This document shows positions 60,774-64,000 of a stretch of DNA of 64,000 nt, in pieces (the first letter of the stretch is position 1; each line of letters starts with the position of its first letter). The notes beneath the pieces are model-generated. The model ran no database searches. It had not been told where the DNA came from and saw only the letters and a program-made list of their open reading frames with translations. The position numbers and the translations under genes were made by a program. The DNA comes from Bacteroides rodentium JCM 16496 (lineage in GTDB: Bacteria; Bacteroidota; Bacteroidia; Bacteroidales; Bacteroidaceae): contig NZ_BAKJ01000002.1 in NCBI RefSeq assembly GCF_000614125.1, forward strand, positions 62,001 to 126,000, in the 5' to 3' direction.

Positions 60774-61463
60774 ATGCGGTTACAACTTCTTTTGATGCAA
60801 CTTCTCTTATGTGTCCTCCCCGGTATGGAGATGGGCGCTTCCTGCCGGCTTACCGACTGGGTAGTGGAGGATTCTTCCGGAAAAGTGGAAATTACATGTA
60901 TCGGCGACACGATGGATATTGTATCTCCGGACGGGCTGTCCCTTTGGTATAAGGAACGGTTGACGGGCGACTATGAGATAACCTACCGGGTACAAGTGGT
61001 GGTCGGGAATGGTAGCTACGACCGTCTCAGCGACTTGAATTGTTTTTGGGGGGCCGATGACCCCCGGCATCCGGATGACTTCTTTGCCCGCAGTGCATGG
61101 CGCAACGGCGAGTTCAAGAATTACAATACGCTGGACCTCTACTATGTGGGCTACGGCGGTAATGATAATGGAACTACGCGTTTCCGTGAATACCATGGAG
61201 AGTATTACGGAGTGGACGATGCAAAGATTAAACCCATCTTGAAAGAGTATACCGATGCCGCCCACCTTTTGAAGCCCAACCATTGGTATGAAGTTAAAAT
61301 CCGTGTGGAGAATGGAGCCACCACTTATGCCATGGATGGTGAAGAGCTTTTCAGCTTACCGGTTGCCGATGGCGAAGGAGACGGCTATTTCGCCTTACGG
61401 TTGTGGCAGAACCACGTACGTTTTGCAGATTTCCAAGTAGCAAATATCGATAACCTTAAATAA
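60774..61463 (+). CDS. DUF6250-like secreted protein with concanavalin-like fold
   Basis: 229 residues from the ATG at 60774, chosen because it gives the signal peptide MRLQLLLMQLLLCVLPGMEMGAS minus its last residues; an upstream in-frame ATG (60717) would bury it. The body has LSLWYKERLTGDYEITYRVQ, LNCFWGADDPRHPDDFF, YYVGYGGNDNGTTRFREYHG and FALRLWQNHVRFADF, a jelly-roll pattern typical of DUF6250 proteins in glycan-degradation loci. It ends 6 bases before the chondroitinase-type lyase, so the two share a transcript and probably a substrate. Whether it is an enzyme or a binding protein is not known. Confidence 0.75.
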   Translation: MRLQLLLMQLLLCVLPGMEMGASCRLTDWVVEDSSGKVEITCIGDTMDIVSPDGLSLWYKERLTGDYEITYRVQVVVGNGSYDRLSDLNCFWGADDPRHPDDFFARSAWRNGEFKNYNTLDLYYVGYGGNDNGTTRFREYHGEYYGVDDAKIKPILKEYTDAAHLLKPNHWYEVKIRVENGATTYAMDGEELFSLPVADGEGDGYFALRLWQNHVRFADFQVANIDNLK

Positions 61464-61469
61464 ACAGAC

Positions 61470-64000
61470 ATGATGCAATTCAGTAAATGGAAAATAGGAG
61501 CGGCAGCGCTCGTTTGCATGTTGCTGCCGGGCAGTGTACATGCACAAATCGTGAAGAATGAGCGCTTGCTTTCTTTTGAGGAGAAGCAGGTTCCGGCGTT
61601 TGTCACTACGGCAGCCGGTTCGCAGTTGGGCATTAGCAATGAACATTATAGGGACGGCGACCACAGCTTGAGCTGGACTTTCGAGCCGGGTGCCGCACTG
61701 TCTATCAAGAAAGACTTGAAGTTTGAGAAGAAAGACCCGACGGGGAAAGACACCTATCTTTCGGCTTTCATCGTATGGGTGTACAATGAGCAGGCCCAGG
61801 ACAAGCAGATTCAGTTTGAGTTCCTGAAGGATGGCAAGGTATGCACCTCTTTTCCTTTTGGCATCAATTTCACCGGTTGGCGCGGAGCATGGGTATGTTA
61901 TGAACGCGATATGCAAGGCACCCCGGAAGAAGGGATGGACGAAATCCGCATTGTAGCCCCCGACGTGAAAGGGAAACTCTTTTTCGACCATCTGATTACT
62001 GCCAGCAAGGTGGATGCCCGCCAGCAGACTGCCGACTTGCAGGTACCGTTTGTAAATAAGGGAACCACCAACCATTGGCTGGTTATCTACGAACACTCCT
62101 TGTGGAAACCGGACATTCCTTTGACAGACGTGACCGAGGCGCAGAAGCAGGATATACGGATTATGGAGAAACGTTTCCGCGACATGCTCTATACGCCTTC
62201 CGCACTGTCGGACAAGGAGATGCAGTCCATCCGTGAGAAGTATGATTTTTATCGGATTACCTACAAGAACGGCAAGGTGGCAGGACGTCCTATCTATTTC
62301 GTACGTCACTCCGAGGCATACGAACGTATGGTACCTGATTGGGACAAAGATATGTTCTCCAGGCTGGGGATAGAGATAAGCGACTATTTCAACCTGATGA
62401 AACGCGTCGCCATCGCTTACTACAATGCGGAAGATGCGGCGCTGAAACACGAGTTGGAGCAGAAATTCATCGCCATGTACGACAACGCCACCGACCAGGG
62501 TATTGCCTACGGCAGTTGCTGGGGGAATATCCACCACTACGGATATAGTATGCGTGGTTTGTTTGTGGCTTATTTCTTGATGAAGGACGTATTGCGTGAG
62601 GCGGGCAAGCTGGAAGAGGCGGTACGTACGCTCAACTGGTATGCCATCACCAATGAGGTATATCCCGAACCTGCCGTCAACGGTATTGATATAGATACGT
62701 TCAACACTAAGTTGCAAGGCCGCATAGCCAGCATCCTGATTATGGAGGATACACCGGAGAAACTGCAATACCTGCGTTCCTTCTCCCGTTGCTGGACAAA
62801 GGCTGCCTTCCTGCGCCGGGACTGGCCGGTTCTTTCAAGCAGGACGGTGCTTGCTTTCATCATTGCAACAATTATCCTGCCTATGCAGTGGGTGGTCTGG
62901 ACGGTGCCACTAATATGATTTACTTGCTGAGTGGTACCGAGTTCCGTCTGTCCGAGCAGGCACACGAGACGGTGAAGAAAGTGCTTCTCACCATGCGTTT
63001 CTATTGCAATCTGAAGCAATGGTCGCTTTCCATGTCCGGACGCCATCCCAACGGGGGAGGAAGTCTGATACCTATCCAATATGCCACGATGGCCATTGCC
63101 GGTACGCCGGATGGCAAGCAGAAATATGACCCCGAAATGGCGGCTGCCTATCTGCGCCTGGTTTCCCATACAGCAGCTCCGGACAAGAATGCGCCCGACT
63201 ATCTGCCGAAGGCTTCTACCCGCCACGAATTGGAGATGAAGAAGTTGCTCGAAGCCCAAGGCTTCCGTCCGGAACCCGACCCGCAAGGCAATCTGGCTTT
63301 GGGGTACGGTTGTGTATCCGTACAGCGTCGTAACAACTGGGCTGCCGTAGTCCGCGGACATTCCCGTTATCTCTGGGCTGCCGAGCACTACCTCCCTGCC
63401 AACTTCTATGGCCGTTATCTGGCGCATGGCAGCATGCAGATTCTTACCGGAAAACCCGATGAAATGGTTACTTTTGCCACCAGTGGCTGGCAGGAAGCCG
63501 GTTTCGACTGGAATCGTATTCCGGGTGTCACGAGCATTCATCTGCCTTTCGACCAGTTGCGTGCCCGGGTATTGAATGTCGATACCTTCTCCGGTATGGA
63601 GGAGATGCTCTATTCCGATGAGGCTTTTGCTGGCGGCTTGTCTCAGGCACATCTGAACGGTAACTTCGGTATGGTGCTGCATGAACATGATAAGTATAAC
63701 GGTTCTCACCGTGCCCGCAAGTCGTTCCACTTCTTTGACGGCACCATTGTATGCTCGGTACGGACATCGAAAACCTGAATACCGAATATCCCACGGAAAC
63801 CACCGTGTTCCAGCTTGCCGCCATTACTCCCGAAACCCGCCGGTACTGGGAATCCTATCAGAGTGACGGGCAGACTTATATAGACCCCAACGGCGTAGGT
63901 TATTACATTTCCAAAGCTTCCCGTCCTGCTGCCCGATATGAGAAGAACTTCCCGCAAGTGACCGTAGGCGAGCGTAGCACCAAACCTACTTCCGGCGACT
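61470..64000 (+). CDS. Chondroitin sulfate ABC lyase-type polysaccharide lyase, PL8 (two frameshifts; 3' end outside window)
   Basis: About 843 codons are visible; the gene runs past the right edge. Signal peptide [14 protein letters not shown]. An N-terminal jelly-roll domain (about 25-200: [33 protein letters not shown]) precedes the alpha/alpha toroid. The catalytic region reads [16 protein letters not shown] (His near residue 463 and Tyr of YPAY) and [11 protein letters not shown] (Arg), aligning with the His/Tyr/Arg set of Proteus chondroitinase ABC. Breaks near 62791 and 63753 fit one lost base each and restore SRWLDKGCLP and [11 protein letters not shown]. It depolymerises chondroitin/dermatan sulfate and possibly hyaluronan by beta-elimination. 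A start at 61473 is equally possible. Confidence 0.92.

Overview
The window is chromosomal DNA of a gut Bacteroides-type bacterium. The grounds are three sets of SusC/SusD-type or glycan-degrading loci, many lipoproteins with short lipoboxes, hardly any Shine-Dalgarno sequences, and repeated TAnnTTTG-type -7 promoter elements. No species can be fixed from the sequence. No tRNA, rRNA, transposase, phage or CRISPR array was seen.

Layout. 1-13.4 kb: a first polysaccharide utilisation locus (PUL). On the minus strand it has a GH2 enzyme with a ricin-like lectin domain (running off the left edge) and a GH29 alpha-L-fucosidase. On the plus strand it has a SusC, a SusD, a DUF1735/discoidin lipoprotein and a GxGYxYP lipoprotein. 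A convergent membrane-spanning SARP-like regulator closes it. 13.7-24.1 kb: mostly housekeeping and single genes (DEAD-box RNA helicase, tyrosine-phosphatase lipoprotein, PfkB sugar kinase overlapping a SIS isomerase, M16 peptidase, acyltransferase-queH-phosphodiesterase operon, and a TPR/HTH membrane regulator). 24.5-29.5 kb: GH5 and GH3 beta-glucan/glucoside enzymes, each preceded by a long inverted-repeat element, then aquaporin. 29.7-51.1 kb: a second PUL of eleven minus-strand genes with a divergent sensor/HTH regulator at 51.4-54.2 kb. 54.6-58.6 kb: dapB, two signal peptidase I genes and a WbqC-family gene. 58.7-60.7 kb: DUF2851 and DUF4348 genes. 60.8-64 kb: a DUF6250 gene and a chondroitinase ABC-type lyase running off the right edge.

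How it works together. The second PUL looks built for a uronic-acid-containing glycan. A surface SusCD pair and two small lipoproteins would bind and import it. A beta-helix/propeller protein, a PF05426 lyase fused to a GH88 unsaturated-glucuronyl hydrolase, and three GH2 enzymes would cut it. The SDR/UxuA pair would carry released glucuronate (as fructuronate) through mannonate to 2-keto-3-deoxygluconate. The substrate itself is inference. The window holds three different one-component membrane regulators and no hybrid two-component system or ECF sigma factor.

Caution on quality. Sixteen genes carry about 28 frameshifts, nearly all single-base losses in short runs and many where a GGC/GCC would be restored. 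Reading across them gives proteins of normal length whose codon counts come out whole. I treat these as probable sequencing errors and annotate each such gene as one locus.
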